A stretch of DNA of 6,326 nt from Bryobacteraceae bacterium. GTDB taxonomy: Bacteria > Acidobacteriota > Terriglobia > Bryobacterales > Bryobacteraceae. The notes beneath the pieces were generated by a model, which did not search any database, had not been told where the DNA came from, and saw only the letters and a list, made by a program, of their open reading frames with translations. Below, piece by piece: positions 1-6,326 of the stretch (within the stretch, counting starts at the first letter, position 1; each line of letters starts with the position of its first letter). The DNA lies in NCBI GenBank assembly GCA_019686145.1, contig JADGHK010000157.1, positions 1 to 6,326 of the forward strand, given 5' to 3'. Position numbers and translations under genes: made by a program.

Positions 1-19
1 GTCCTCCCCACAGCTTCAT
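1..19 (-). CDS. argH: Argininosuccinate lyase, N-terminal fragment (partial)
   Basis: Only the first six codons lie in the window: ATG AAG CTG TGG GGA GGA followed by a C, reading M-K-L-W-G-G and then probably R. Argininosuccinate lyases very often begin with (M)xKLWGGRF, so I read this as the start of argH, which splits argininosuccinate into arginine and fumarate in the last step of arginine synthesis. The location supports the call: it is on the same strand as argF and 119 bases downstream of the argF stop. A weak purine-rich stretch (GGCGGA) lies about 6 bases before the ATG. The frame stays open upstream to another ATG at 86-88, but those 23 codons do not resemble the family and have no ribosome binding site, so the MKLWGG start is preferred. 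The 20-138 gap shows a TACAAT hexamer (minus strand, near 119-124) without a convincing -35, and no clear terminator. The identification rests on very few residues. Confidence 0.7.
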
Positions 20-138
20 TGCTGTTCCGCCGCCATCGCGCACGAATCCATTCTGGTGACGGCGTCCCACACGCACAGGGAGACGCATGAAACTTTCGCA
101 GTAGACATAAATTCGGATTGTAGCGCTGCCCCGAGCGA

Positions 139-1089
139 CTACTCGAGCAGCATCAGCAGGAGAGCCTTCTGCACGTGCAGGCGATTCTCCGCCTGGTCGA
201 AGACCACGGAGGCTTGAGACTCCATGACGTCGTCGGTTGTCTCCTGGCCGCGCTTGGCTGGCAGGCAATGCATGAAAATCGCATCGGGCCGCGCTTTGGC
301 CATCAACTCTCTGTTCACCTGATACGGGGCGAAGACCCGCGAGCGCTCTGCCGCCTCGGACTCCTGGCCCATGCTGGCCCAAACATCGGTGTAGACCGCG
401 TGCGCGTTCGAGACCGCTGCTGCCGGATCGTGCGTGATCCGGATCTCTGATCCTGAAACCGCTGCCAGCCCTTCCGCAGTCGCGACGATCTCGCGGTTGG
501 GTTCATAACCCTGCGGGCAGGCAAGCGAGAAATTCACGCCGAGACGGGCGCAATTCAGCATGAGCGAGTGCGCCACGTTGTTTCCGTCCCCGACGAACGC
601 AAGATGCAGGCCCTTCCAGCACCCAAACCGTTCCTTCAGTGTGAAGACATCCGCGAGCGCCTGGCACGGGTGGAACATGTCGCTGAGCGCATTGATGACC
701 GGAACGCCCGACCACTCGGCCAGTTGATCGACCGTCTCTTGAGAAAACGTTCGGGCCACAATGCCGTTCGTCCAGCGCTCGAGATTGCGGGCGACATCCT
801 TTAACGGCTCACGGTCGCCGATTGGACCGGTGCTGAGCACCGCGTCTCCGCCCAGCTGTTTGATAGCCAGCTCAAACGTGATCCGGGTTCGCAGCGAGGG
901 CTTTTCGAAGAGCAGGCTGAGGTAGCGGCCCGACAGCGCGTGAGCGTACTTCGAAGGATTCCGCTTCACATCGCTTGCCAGCTCCAGGAGGTGCAGCAGC
1001 TCATCATGGGACAGATCGAGGTCCCGGGTCAGGTTGCCCGCCAAAACCTTGCCGGTCGCGTTGGCTGGGATGGATGTCGCCACAATCAT
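139..1089 (-). CDS. argF: Ornithine carbamoyltransferase (anabolic)
   Basis: This 316-residue cytoplasmic enzyme transfers the carbamoyl group from carbamoyl phosphate to ornithine, giving citrulline in arginine synthesis. The signature sites appear in the expected order. The carbamoyl-phosphate loop FEKPSLRTR is at 61-69 (SLRTR form of the SxRTR motif), HPCQALAD at 140-147, the FVGDGNNV turn at 165-172, the ornithine loop DVWASMGQE at 235-243, and the catalytic-cysteine motif MHCLPA at 273-278 with Cys275. The SMG loop and the HCLP motif favour ornithine carbamoyltransferase over aspartate, N-acetylornithine or N-succinylornithine transcarbamylases. Length is slightly above the usual 300-310 residues because of about 12 extra N-terminal residues. 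The ATG is preceded by AGAGGAG (1093-1099) at the short spacing of 3 bases; a GTG two codons inside the gene would sit at a more normal distance. The gene is followed by the start of argH, suggesting an arg operon. Its promoter is overlapped by ARG-box-like sites. Confidence 0.96.
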   Translation of the reverse strand: MIVATSIPANATGKVLAGNLTRDLDLSHDELLHLLELASDVKRNPSKYAHALSGRYLSLLFEKPSLRTRITFELAIKQLGGDAVLSTGPIGDREPLKDVARNLERWTNGIVARTFSQETVDQLAEWSGVPVINALSDMFHPCQALADVFTLKERFGCWKGLHLAFVGDGNNVAHSLMLNCARLGVNFSLACPQGYEPNREIVATAEGLAAVSGSEIRITHDPAAAVSNAHAVYTDVWASMGQESEAAERSRVFAPYQVNRELMAKARPDAIFMHCLPAKRGQETTDDVMESQASVVFDQAENRLHVQKALLLMLLE

Positions 1090-1142
1090 AAACTCCTCTG
1101 CCGCCGGTTGAGCCTTTGAGTAGGGACGGCAGTACCGGGCGG

Positions 1143-1180
1143 ACCGAATCTTTATTCAGCCAATTGAATAATTACACAGT
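1143..1180 (-). promoter_or_regulatory. Tandem ARG boxes, putative ArgR operator of argF
   Basis: Two 18-base sites fit the ArgR consensus wnTGAATwwwwATTCAnw. Box 1 (1143-1160) has core CGAAT-CTTT-ATTCA, matching 9 of the 10 conserved core positions. Box 2 (1163-1180) has core TGAAT-AATT-ACACA, matching 8 of 10. They are separated by 2 bases. Paired boxes 2-3 bases apart are the known E. coli arrangement for binding the ArgR hexamer. The inner half-sites form a perfect 7-base inverted repeat, TTATTCA (1152-1158) and TGAATAA (1165-1171). The boxes cover the predicted argF -10 element and the transcription start, so arginine-bound ArgR would be expected to block RNA polymerase. ArgR itself is not encoded in this window, so its presence in the organism is inferred. 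Confidence 0.72.
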
Positions 1181-1197
1181 CGGAAAGCAGGCGTCAA
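1169..1197 (-). promoter_or_regulatory. Putative sigma70-type promoter of argF
   Basis: Read on the minus strand, TTGACG (1192-1197, 5 of 6 matches to TTGACA) is followed by a 17-base spacer and TAATTA (1169-1174, 4 of 6 matches to TATAAT). Transcription should start near 1161-1163, leaving a leader of roughly 70 bases before the argF ATG. The -10 hexamer lies inside the second ARG box, a layout typical of repressible arg promoters. Confidence 0.65.
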
Positions 1198-1362
1198 GCA
1201 AGCCTGGAGCTGCGGCGGTGCAGGGATCGAAGCGAGACAGCCTGAACATTATGACACATCGCCGATAAACTGATCACGATTCATTCAGTCACTGTATGAA
1301 GACGGCCTGCAGCCCGGCTGACACCGCATAGCTCAAACGGGACAAAATCTGCTGACGGACGG

Positions 1363-1391
1363 TTGACAGCGAAGGTGGCACTTCCTACACT
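1363..1391 (+). promoter_or_regulatory. Putative sigma70-type promoter of the receptor-esterase pair
   Basis: A perfect TTGACA (1363-1368) is followed after exactly 17 bases by TACACT (1386-1391, 4 of 6 matches to TATAAT). A start near 1397-1400 would give a leader of about 67 bases before the receptor ATG at 1466. It would also exclude the upstream in-frame GTG at 1409 as a well-spaced start, since little leader would remain. The assignment is from consensus only. Confidence 0.6.
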
Positions 1392-1455
1392 CACTGTAAT
1401 AATTCGCCGTGCCGGAGGATGCCGCCGTCACGCGGCGCTTCCCGGACACGGGCAC

Positions 1456-1460
1456 GGAGG
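1456..1460 (+). promoter_or_regulatory. Ribosome binding site deciding the receptor start
   Basis: GGAGG lies 5 bases before the ATG at 1466, and the encoded protein from that ATG begins directly with a signal peptide. The open frame continues upstream to a GTG at 1409, but that start would put 19 hydrophilic residues ahead of the signal peptide. The ATG at 1466 is therefore chosen. Confidence 0.8.
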
Positions 1461-1465
1461 GAATC

Positions 1466-4400
1466 ATGCACCGTCTACCGAGCTTCATCCTCGCCGCCAT
1501 CGTCTTCGCGAGCCTCCCCGCCGTTCTCGTTGCGCAATTCACGCAAAGCAGCATTGTCGGGACAGTGACTGATGCCAGCGGCGCGCCAGTCTCCGACGCC
1601 GAAGTGACGGTTCGCAATGAGGGAACCAACTTCGTACGGACGATTCGCACGGAGTCAAGCGGCGATTACCGCGTTTCCGGGCTGGAGGCAGGGTTCTATC
1701 AGGTCACCGTCGCCGTGCCAGGCTTCAAGACGTTCGAGCAAACCCGGATCGACGTTGTGAGCGGTCAAAGCAAGCGCGTCGATGTGCGGCTCGAGGTCGG
1801 CGAGGTCAGCACCCGCGTCACGGTAGAAGGAGGCTTGAGCCAGATCGACACAGAGTCGGCCACCCTGTCGAATTTGAAAACGGCGAGGGATTTTGCGGAG
1901 CTGCCTCTGAGCGTCTTCGGACGCGGCTGGGCGAATATCACCAACGTGACCGCCGGCGTTCAGAGCTCGAACGGGTTTGAAGTCAACGGCGCTCGGGATA
2001 CCGCCAACAACTTCACGGCAGACGGCATTTCCGTGAACGACATGGTGAACAGCCGGAACACGGCCAACGGCTTCTCCGGTGATATCGAGACCTTCCAGGA
2101 AATCCGCATTCTGACCTCGAACTCGTCAGCCGAATATGCCCAGGTGGCGCAGTTCGCCGCCGTCAGTAAGTCAGGCACCAACGAACCTCACGGGGCGCTC
2201 TACTGGGGCATCTTCAACAGTGCGTTCTCTGCGCGTTCCTGGGCGGACCGCCAGCCGGTCTCTTTCACGAATCACAATCTGTTTGCGGTAAACGGCGGTG
2301 GGCCGGTCTATATCCCTCGCCTGTATGACGGCCGGAACAGGACGTTCTTCTTCGCCTCCTACAGCGGCGCACGCTACCGCGTGGGGAACCGCGTCTTCCG
2401 GATTGTTCCGACCGAAGCAATGCGCCAAGGAGATTTCAGCCAGTTCGCCGGACAGATCGACCTGGTTGATCCGTTGAATGGGGGACAGCCCTTCCCAGGC
2501 AACCGGATTCCGCAGCAGCGTCTCAGTCCGGTTGCGCTCAAGGTGCAGGATCTGGTCTATCCGTTGCCCAACCAACCCGGCCAGGGAGCATACGGTGTCG
2601 CCAACAATTACTATGCGGACCCGGGCGGCGCCTTTGACTCGGACGTCTACTCGTTTCGGGTCGATCAGCGGATCTCGGACTCCAATCTGCTCTTTGTCCG
2701 GACCGGTCTGACGATGAAGAACGGGGATACCTACCGTGGCGAACTGCTGAACGGGTACGGGTCGGAAGGTTTTCGCAGCAACATTCCCGGCCGGAGCGTT
2801 GTCGTCTCCGACACACATACGTTCAGTCCGACGCTGGTGAACGAGCTGAAGCTCGGGTTTAATCGAACCTTCAGCACAAGCACCGACTATAACTACGGCG
2901 CCGATGTCCTGTCCGAGCTTGGCATTCAAGGCATCCAAAACCCCGGCAACGACCCGGGCATCCGGAGCATGCCGCTCTTCAGCTTTGAAGGAGCAATTCC
3001 GGTTGCGCAAACTACGAGCACGAACCGCGGTTACACGGCGCAGAACACCTACCAGGTGATCGACAACGTCTCCTGGTTCCGCGGCCGCCACACGCTGAAG
3101 GCGGGCGTCGATATCCGCCGGCTACAGGTGAATCAGGACAGAAGCCCTCTCAGCGTCCGCGGCCAGTACGCCTTCGACGACCGCCTGACCGGGCTTGCAT
3201 ATGCAAATTTCCTGCTCGGGTGGCCTTCCACAGCCGCGCGCGGGATTGCACGTCCGGGTGCCTATCCCCGCAGCACCTACACGGGCTTCTATATTCAGGA
3301 CGATTTCAAGCTCCACTCGCGGATTACCCTGAACCTCGGCGTCCGGTACGAGTATCAGACGCCATGGGTGGAGAAGTTTAACAGGATCTTCACCTTTGAT
3401 CCGAAAACCGGGAGCATGGTGACCGCTGGCAGCACGATTCCCTCGGATCTCGTCCCGAGCGTGGCTGCCACACTGCCGATCATCACCGCCGCCCAGGCAG
3501 GACTGCCGCAACGGAGTCTGATGTACACGGACACCAACAACTGGAATCCGAGGATCGGCCTTGCGATTCGTCCGCTCGGCGATACAACGACAGTTGTTCG
3601 AATGGGCTATGGCTTATTTACGCAGTTCTGGCCGGGAATGCTGGCCCTGAATGCAACAGGGGGGCCCTGGCAGTCGACCGAGTCCTTCTTTATCGAGGAC
3701 CCGACGAAGCCCATTATCCAGTTCCCGAATCCATTCCAGACGACATCATCGTTCTCAGGAGTTCAAAGCATCAGAGGGTTGAGCCCGCGGTTTCCCAACG
3801 AGCGGACCCATCAGTGGAATTTCTCCGTCGGGCGGCAGATCCTGGGCATCGCGCTCGACATCGGCTATGTCGGCACGCGCGCGCTGAATATTCCATACAC
3901 CGAGAACTTAAACCTGCTCCGGCCAAGCACCGTACCGTTTAGCGCCGCGAACCGTCCGTATCCGCGATTCAACTCGACGGATTACGTACAGACGGGCGGT
4001 TCCTCGATCTATCATGGCCTGACGATCCAGGCAGACCGGCGCATGTCTTCCGGAGTGTGGTTCAACATCAACTACACTCTCGCGAAGGCCCTGACGGACG
4101 CCGACCTGCTCAGCTACGCCGGTGCGATTCAGCAGAACCAGTATGCGCGGTACCTCGAGCGCGCCGACGATCAGAACATTCGCCGCCAGCAGCTCCGATT
4201 CAGTTACGTGATCGATATCCCGTATGGCCGGGGCAAGCGCTTCGGCAGCACCATTGCACGGCCGCTCGATTTCTTCATCGGCGGCTGGCAGCTTGCAGGC
4301 ATCACGACGATGCTGACCGGGCGCCGCCTCAGCCCGGCTTACTCCAATGCCGATCCTGCTGGAACGGGGCAGGTCAGCGGAAGGCCCGACCGAATTGCCG

Positions 4401-4744
4401 ACGGCAATCTCGACTCCAGCGAGATGGGGGACCGGATTCGGGCGCACCTGCCTATCTTTGATCCGGCTGCGTTCGTCGTGCCGGCTTCCAACCGCGGCTA
4501 CTACGGCAACTCGGCGCGCTTCATTCTGACCGGTCCCGGATCGATTGTTTGGAATACCGGCATCCACAAGAACTGGGCGCTTACCGAGGGCTCCCGCCTT
4601 CAGTTCCGCTGGGAGCTTTTCAATGCCTTCAACCGGGCGAACTTCGACAATCCGACTACGGATATTCAAAGCGGTTCCTTCGGCCTTGTGACCACAGCGG
4701 ACGCCGGGAGGTCTATGCTGTTTGGACTGAGGCTGGACTACTGA
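1466..4744 (+). CDS. TonB-dependent receptor, Oar-like, with N-terminal carboxypeptidase-regulatory-like domain
   Basis: The 1092-residue outer-membrane protein probably imports a bulky substrate using energy from TonB; the substrate cannot be read from the sequence. Residues 1-23 form a signal peptide ending LVA before Gln24. Residues about 28-111 are a carboxypeptidase-regulatory/Cna-B-like fold (IVGTVTDASGAPVSDAEVTV...). Residues about 115-240 are the plug, including the family pattern NGARDTANNFTADGISVND (174-192). The rest is barrel, with recurrent family strands: GFYIQDDFKL near 607, ERTHQWNFSVG near 779, LRFSYVIDIPYGRGKRF near 910 and GGWQLAGITT near 939. The C-terminal strand ends MLFGLRLDY, with the terminal aromatic expected of outer-membrane barrels. 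I see no cysteine in the protein and no clear TonB box. Length fits the roughly 1000-1200 usual for this Acidobacteriota-type family. No SusD-like partner follows; instead the stop overlaps the start of an exported hydrolase. Ground for doubt is only the substrate. Confidence 0.93.
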   Translation: MHRLPSFILAAIVFASLPAVLVAQFTQSSIVGTVTDASGAPVSDAEVTVRNEGTNFVRTIRTESSGDYRVSGLEAGFYQVTVAVPGFKTFEQTRIDVVSGQSKRVDVRLEVGEVSTRVTVEGGLSQIDTESATLSNLKTARDFAELPLSVFGRGWANITNVTAGVQSSNGFEVNGARDTANNFTADGISVNDMVNSRNTANGFSGDIETFQEIRILTSNSSAEYAQVAQFAAVSKSGTNEPHGALYWGIFNSAFSARSWADRQPVSFTNHNLFAVNGGGPVYIPRLYDGRNRTFFFASYSGARYRVGNRVFRIVPTEAMRQGDFSQFAGQIDLVDPLNGGQPFPGNRIPQQRLSPVALKVQDLVYPLPNQPGQGAYGVANNYYADPGGAFDSDVYSFRVDQRISDSNLLFVRTGLTMKNGDTYRGELLNGYGSEGFRSNIPGRSVVVSDTHTFSPTLVNELKLGFNRTFSTSTDYNYGADVLSELGIQGIQNPGNDPGIRSMPLFSFEGAIPVAQTTSTNRGYTAQNTYQVIDNVSWFRGRHTLKAGVDIRRLQVNQDRSPLSVRGQYAFDDRLTGLAYANFLLGWPSTAARGIARPGAYPRSTYTGFYIQDDFKLHSRITLNLGVRYEYQTPWVEKFNRIFTFDPKTGSMVTAGSTIPSDLVPSVAATLPIITAAQAGLPQRSLMYTDTNNWNPRIGLAIRPLGDTTTVVRMGYGLFTQFWPGMLALNATGGPWQSTESFFIEDPTKPIIQFPNPFQTTSSFSGVQSIRGLSPRFPNERTHQWNFSVGRQILGIALDIGYVGTRALNIPYTENLNLLRPSTVPFSAANRPYPRFNSTDYVQTGGSSIYHGLTIQADRRMSSGVWFNINYTLAKALTDADLLSYAGAIQQNQYARYLERADDQNIRRQQLRFSYVIDIPYGRGKRFGSTIARPLDFFIGGWQLAGITTMLTGRRLSPAYSNADPAGTGQVSGRPDRIADGNLDSSEMGDRIRAHLPIFDPAAFVVPASNRGYYGNSARFILTGPGSIVWNTGIHKNWALTEGSRLQFRWELFNAFNRANFDNPTTDIQSGSFGLVTTADAGRSMLFGLRLDY

Positions 4745-6326
4745 TGATTCGTCTCTCACGCCGGCGCCTGCTCGCCGCGCTACCGTACTGCGGGATGTCG
4801 CTGATGCCCGCCCAGACGGGCACGCAGGGCATCCAGCGCCGTCACAACGCTGAGGAGCGATACAGGCTTTTCCTCAAGCATCTCGAACTCCGCGGAGCCG
4901 AAATTACAGACGGCCAGTTTCGGGGCATCAGGGGGCTCGACGACTGGCGGAGGAAACGCCCCGAAATTCGCCGGTTGTTTCTGGACTCGCTAGGGCTCGA
5001 CCCGCTACCTCCGCGGACTCCTCTGAACGCGAAGATCACCGGAGGGTTCGACCGGCCCGGCTACCGCGTCGAGAACATCGTCTTCGAAAGCATGCCGGGA
5101 TTCTATGTGACGGGGAACCTGTATCTGCCGAAGGCCGCCGCATCGACCCGGTTGCCCACGATCCTTTATGTCTCCGGGCACTCGCCGGGGCCTTATGGCG
5201 CAAAGGTGGATTATCAGCGGCACGGAATCTGGTTCGCCCAGAACGGATTTGTCGCATTCCTGCTGGACACGATCGAGTTCGGCGAGATTCCTGGGATCCA
5301 CCACGGCACGCACGACCTCGAGATGTGGTACTGGCTGTCGCTTGGCTATTCACCTGCCGCACCCGAGGTCTGGAACGCGATTCGCGCTCTCGATTACCTG
5401 GAGACGCGCAGCGAGGTGGATCGCTCAAGAATCGGCATGACGGGGCGCTCCGGAGGCGGGGCGATCACGTGGTTTACGGCTGCTGCCGATGAGCGGATCA
5501 AAGTCGCCGCTCCCGTTCATGGCACATGGACGATCGGCCCCCACGTGGCCGGAGACGTCGTGCGCGAGAACTGCGACTGCATTTACTTCTGGAATCCATG
5601 GCAGCTCGACTTGCCGGTTGTCGGGGCGCTCATTGCACCACGGCCGCTCAAGATCATCAATGCGAGCAAAGACGGAGCCTTCCCGCCGGCAGGGTACGAC
5701 AGACTCTTCGAACTGCTCCGTCCTGTGTATTCCTGGTACGGCAGCGAGGACAAGATCGCGGAGTTCGCTCTTGAGACCGGGCATCAGGATCTCCCGCCCT
5801 ATCGGAAGGAGGCGAACGAGTGGCTGGCACGCTGGCTGACAGGGAAAGTCATCCCATTCGATGAAAGCAAGGTCGAGCTCGCCGACCGCGAGCAGTTGCG
5901 CGTGCTGAAAGCCCAGCCGCCCAACGCGCGCAACGAAGGGATTCACAAGGAGTTCATCCGGACGCCCGAACTGTCTGCGCCGAAGTCGCTTCCGGAATGG
6001 CAGAGGCGGCGAAGCCAGTTGTTGCGCGACCTCCGCGAGAAAGTGTTCCGGAACTTCCCACGGCAGACAACGGAATTTGCAGCGTGGAAGGGTCCCGAGA
6101 CGGTTTGGACCACGCGTTACGCTGATTCTTACAACGTGGAGTTTACGACGGAAGAGAGCGTTCGCGTCCACGGACAGCTCTTCATCCCGCGGAACGGGAA
6201 GTCCAGCCACCCGGCGTTGATCTATGTAAAGGGCGAAAGCGATATCGTCTATTCCATTGACTACGACAATGTGCTCTCGGCTTTCGGCAACCACGTCGTG
6301 CGTTTCCGGTCTCGTATACACATCTG
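4744..6326 (+). CDS. Exported alpha/beta-hydrolase, acetylxylan-esterase-like, two-domain (3' end missing)
   Basis: The reading frame is open for 527 codons and runs off the right edge. It starts at an ATG sharing one base with the receptor stop (TGATG). A distal TGAGG lies about 11 bases upstream, which suggests translational coupling. The N-terminus SRRRLLAALP resembles a twin-arginine signal (S-R-R-x-L-L), with likely cleavage after MPA at 21-23, so the protein is probably exported. The first hydrolase domain, about 105-370, has the nucleophile elbow GRSGGG (Ser236), a probable acid at Asp310 (NASKDGAFP) and His347 (ETGHQD), giving a complete triad. The block NCDCIYFWN (276-284) resembles planctomycete and acidobacterial proteins annotated as acetylxylan esterases. 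From about 415 a second, similar domain begins. Ester hydrolysis is well supported; the substrate, possibly acetylated glycan, is inference. The last residues (about 521-527) come from probable adapter sequence. An S9-peptidase-like role is a less likely alternative. Confidence 0.85.
   Translation, partial: MIRLSRRRLLAALPYCGMSLMPAQTGTQGIQRRHNAEERYRLFLKHLELRGAEITDGQFRGIRGLDDWRRKRPEIRRLFLDSLGLDPLPPRTPLNAKITGGFDRPGYRVENIVFESMPGFYVTGNLYLPKAAASTRLPTILYVSGHSPGPYGAKVDYQRHGIWFAQNGFVAFLLDTIEFGEIPGIHHGTHDLEMWYWLSLGYSPAAPEVWNAIRALDYLETRSEVDRSRIGMTGRSGGGAITWFTAAADERIKVAAPVHGTWTIGPHVAGDVVRENCDCIYFWNPWQLDLPVVGALIAPRPLKIINASKDGAFPPAGYDRLFELLRPVYSWYGSEDKIAEFALETGHQDLPPYRKEANEWLARWLTGKVIPFDESKVELADREQLRVLKAQPPNARNEGIHKEFIRTPELSAPKSLPEWQRRRSQLLRDLREKVFRNFPRQTTEFAAWKGPETVWTTRYADSYNVEFTTEESVRVHGQLFIPRNGKSSHPALIYVKGESDIVYSIDYDNVLSAFGNHVVRFRSRIHI
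6307..6326. other. Probable residual Nextera/Tn5 adapter at contig end
   Basis: Positions 6307-6325 match the 19-base Tn5 mosaic end as read into the adapter (CTGTCTCTTATACACATCT) at 17 of 19 positions, with mismatches at 6308 and 6314. The next base, G6326, agrees with the first base after the mosaic end in one of the two standard Nextera adapters. Its position at the extreme end of the window fits adapter read-through left in an assembly rather than genomic sequence. The two mismatches keep this short of certain. Confidence 0.85.

Larger units (their letters stand above)
1090..1465. other. Divergent intergenic regulatory region
   Basis: This 376-base stretch separates argF (leftward) from the TonB-dependent receptor gene (rightward). 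No open frame here resembles a gene. The argF side (1141-1197) is AT-rich compared with its surroundings and contains the argF promoter and two ArgR-type boxes. The receptor side has a promoter at 1363-1391 and a GC-rich leader with possible stems between 1407 and 1457. The middle (about 1200-1340) shows no gene, only short inverted repeats around 1269-1294. The frame of the receptor is open back to a GTG at 1409, but those 19 codons are not part of a signal peptide. Confidence 0.8.

Noticed and set aside
86..138. A possible separate ARG box or promoter in the argF-argH gap
   Set aside because: The best box-like core (CGAAT-TTAT-GTCTA on the minus strand) matches the second half-site at only 2 of 5 positions, and the TACAAT hexamer has no usable -35.
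1376..1391. A sigma54-like TGGCAC element upstream of the receptor
   Set aside because: The GG at 1377-1378 is not followed by GC at the required 10-base distance (AC is found instead), and a good sigma70-type promoter covers the same bases.
1409..1465. GTG start giving the receptor 19 extra N-terminal residues
   Set aside because: The extra residues are hydrophilic and would precede the signal peptide, while the ATG at 1466 has GGAGG 5 bases upstream. The predicted transcript starts only about 10 bases before this GTG.
2171..3091. A 306-codon open frame on the minus strand inside the receptor gene
   Set aside because: It lies antisense to a clear receptor coding sequence. Its translation has no recognisable domain and is rich in Arg/Val/Ala as expected for a reverse-strand shadow in GC-rich DNA.
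3908..4759. A 283-codon open frame on the minus strand over the receptor C-terminus
   Set aside because: It is antisense to conserved barrel strands of the receptor, has no recognisable domain, and there is no promoter or ribosome binding site that stands out.
5425..6321. A 298-codon open frame on the minus strand opposite the hydrolase
   Set aside because: Its start falls inside the probable adapter sequence and the opposite frame encodes a hydrolase with an intact catalytic triad, so this is a shadow.
6307..6326. A natural transposon (Tn5/IS50) end
   Set aside because: The match is to the engineered mosaic end used in library preparation and sits exactly at the sequence edge. There is no transposase or target duplication, so an adapter artefact is the simpler explanation.

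Overview
The window looks like one end of a GC-rich bacterial contig, most likely from an Acidobacteriota (Solibacter/Bryobacter-like) genome. The taxonomic guess is inference. It rests on the large 'Oar-like' TonB-dependent receptor with an N-terminal carboxypeptidase-regulatory-like domain, a family greatly expanded in that phylum, and on the secreted acetylxylan-esterase-like hydrolase next to it. No rRNA, tRNA, CRISPR array or insertion sequence is visible.

Layout: (1) Positions 1-1089, minus strand, hold arginine biosynthesis genes. There is a complete ornithine carbamoyltransferase (argF), and beyond it the first six codons of what looks like argininosuccinate lyase (argH, MKLWGG...), cut by the left edge. 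(2) Positions 1090-1465 are a divergent intergenic region. It carries a sigma70-type promoter for argF overlapped by two tandem ARG-box-like (ArgR) sites, and a separate promoter (TTGACA-17-TACACT) for the rightward genes. The rightward leader may fold so that it partly covers the ribosome binding site. (3) Positions 1466-4744, plus strand, hold a 1092-residue outer-membrane TonB-dependent receptor. (4) From 4744 to the right edge, plus strand, runs an exported alpha/beta-hydrolase whose ATG overlaps the receptor stop codon by one base. This gene runs off the window. Its first hydrolase domain has a full Ser-Asp-His triad, and a second similar domain begins before the cut.

The two halves appear to be independent: a housekeeping arginine operon running left under probable ArgR control, and a receptor-plus-esterase pair running right that probably takes up and de-esterifies a substrate, perhaps a plant- or microbe-derived glycan or ester. 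The substrate is not shown by the sequence.

The last 20 bases closely match the Tn5/Nextera transposon mosaic end (17 of 19 positions, then a G as in one of the two Nextera adapters). The right edge is therefore probably residual sequencing adapter at a contig end, and the final residues of the hydrolase should not be trusted. I see no clearly new biological system here. The best items are the ARG-box operator, the argH fragment, the coupled receptor-esterase pair and the adapter artefact.
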